Part shown: positions 26,364-26,443 of the stretch, piece after piece | Layout: the number at the start of each line of letters is the position of its first letter | Numbering within the stretch: position 1 is the stretch's first letter | Assembly: GCA_036939755.1 (NCBI GenBank) | Contig: JALLAZ010000077.1 | Coordinates: 1 to 26,443 of the forward strand | Reading direction: 5' to 3' | DNA from: Stephanodiscus triporus | Taxonomy: Eukaryota; Bacillariophyta; Thalassiosirophyceae; Thalassiosirales; Thalassiosiraceae | DNA length: 26,443 nt | The notes under the pieces: model-generated | The model's input: only the letters and a program-made list of their open reading frames with translations | What the model was told of the DNA's origin: nothing | Database searches by the model: none | Translations under genes and position numbers: made by a program

Positions 26364-26443
26364 GCTCTATAGTACTTATTGGTTACCAAAGCACCCTTAC
26401 TTGAATAAGTATTTTATACTTATTTAAGTACAACCTATAGAGC
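26364..26443. repeat. 80-bp AT-rich fold-back element at the window end
   Basis: Outer arms GCTCTATAG (26364-26372) and CTATAGAGC (26435-26443) are perfect inverted repeats; next to each arm, GTACTTATT and TTAAGTAC are near-complementary with a 4-nt offset. An inner perfect hairpin AATAAGTAT-TTT-ATACTTATT covers 26404-26424. The structure fits a small fold-back/MITE-like element, but the right edge coincides with the window end, so target-site duplication cannot be checked. Confidence 0.5.

Overview
The window looks like nuclear DNA of a photosynthetic stramenopile, most likely a diatom. The evidence is protein-coding genes with a few short GT-AG introns (74-166 nt), very short intergenic gaps, an LRR-kinase style common in diatoms, and an oxidoreductase whose N-terminus looks like a secondary-plastid presequence (signal peptide ending in CSA|F). 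There are no bacterial operons, CRISPR arrays or recognisable tRNA/rRNA genes. Organism assignment is inference.

Layout. 144-1639: intact LRR/protein kinase gene with one intron. About 1650-6650: a gene graveyard with no clearly intact gene. It holds an ABCA-type transporter tail with two in-frame stops, a coiled-coil relic, a cold-shock-like reading frame broken by TGA, a frameshifted Ulp1/SUMO-type cysteine protease, a complete but decayed intron-containing histone H3 gene, a short HSP90-linker-like fragment and a Nudix fragment with mutated catalytic positions. Much of the damage is C-to-T/G-to-A, most strikingly in the H3 relic.

6661-26443: dense housekeeping genes alternating in orientation: two tandem minus-strand unknown genes (6661-7452, 7523-8882), an AEC/PIN-like membrane carrier (9483-11069), a methyltransferase fused to zinc knuckles (11118-12755), SF3A1 (12849-15164), an AKTIP/FTS-like inactive E2 (15362-16165), SRP receptor beta (16342-17409), a three-exon CS/NudC-domain protein (17494-18847), a three-exon plastid-targeted-looking FAD oxidoreductase (19138-20902), a large DDT/WHIM chromatin-remodelling subunit (20977-25442) and a small two-exon unknown (25610-25979).

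The genes do not form one pathway. Recurrent themes are head-to-head pairs sharing 90-600 bp promoters, three of which carry inverted repeats built on TACCATA/TATGGTA, and tail-to-tail pairs separated by less than 200 bp. Roughly 12.85-20.2 kb is visibly more GC-rich than its surroundings. The GC-rich block ends inside the oxidoreductase gene at an intron containing poly-C runs and an N, where the assembly is unreliable. An 80-bp fold-back element occupies the last bases of the window.
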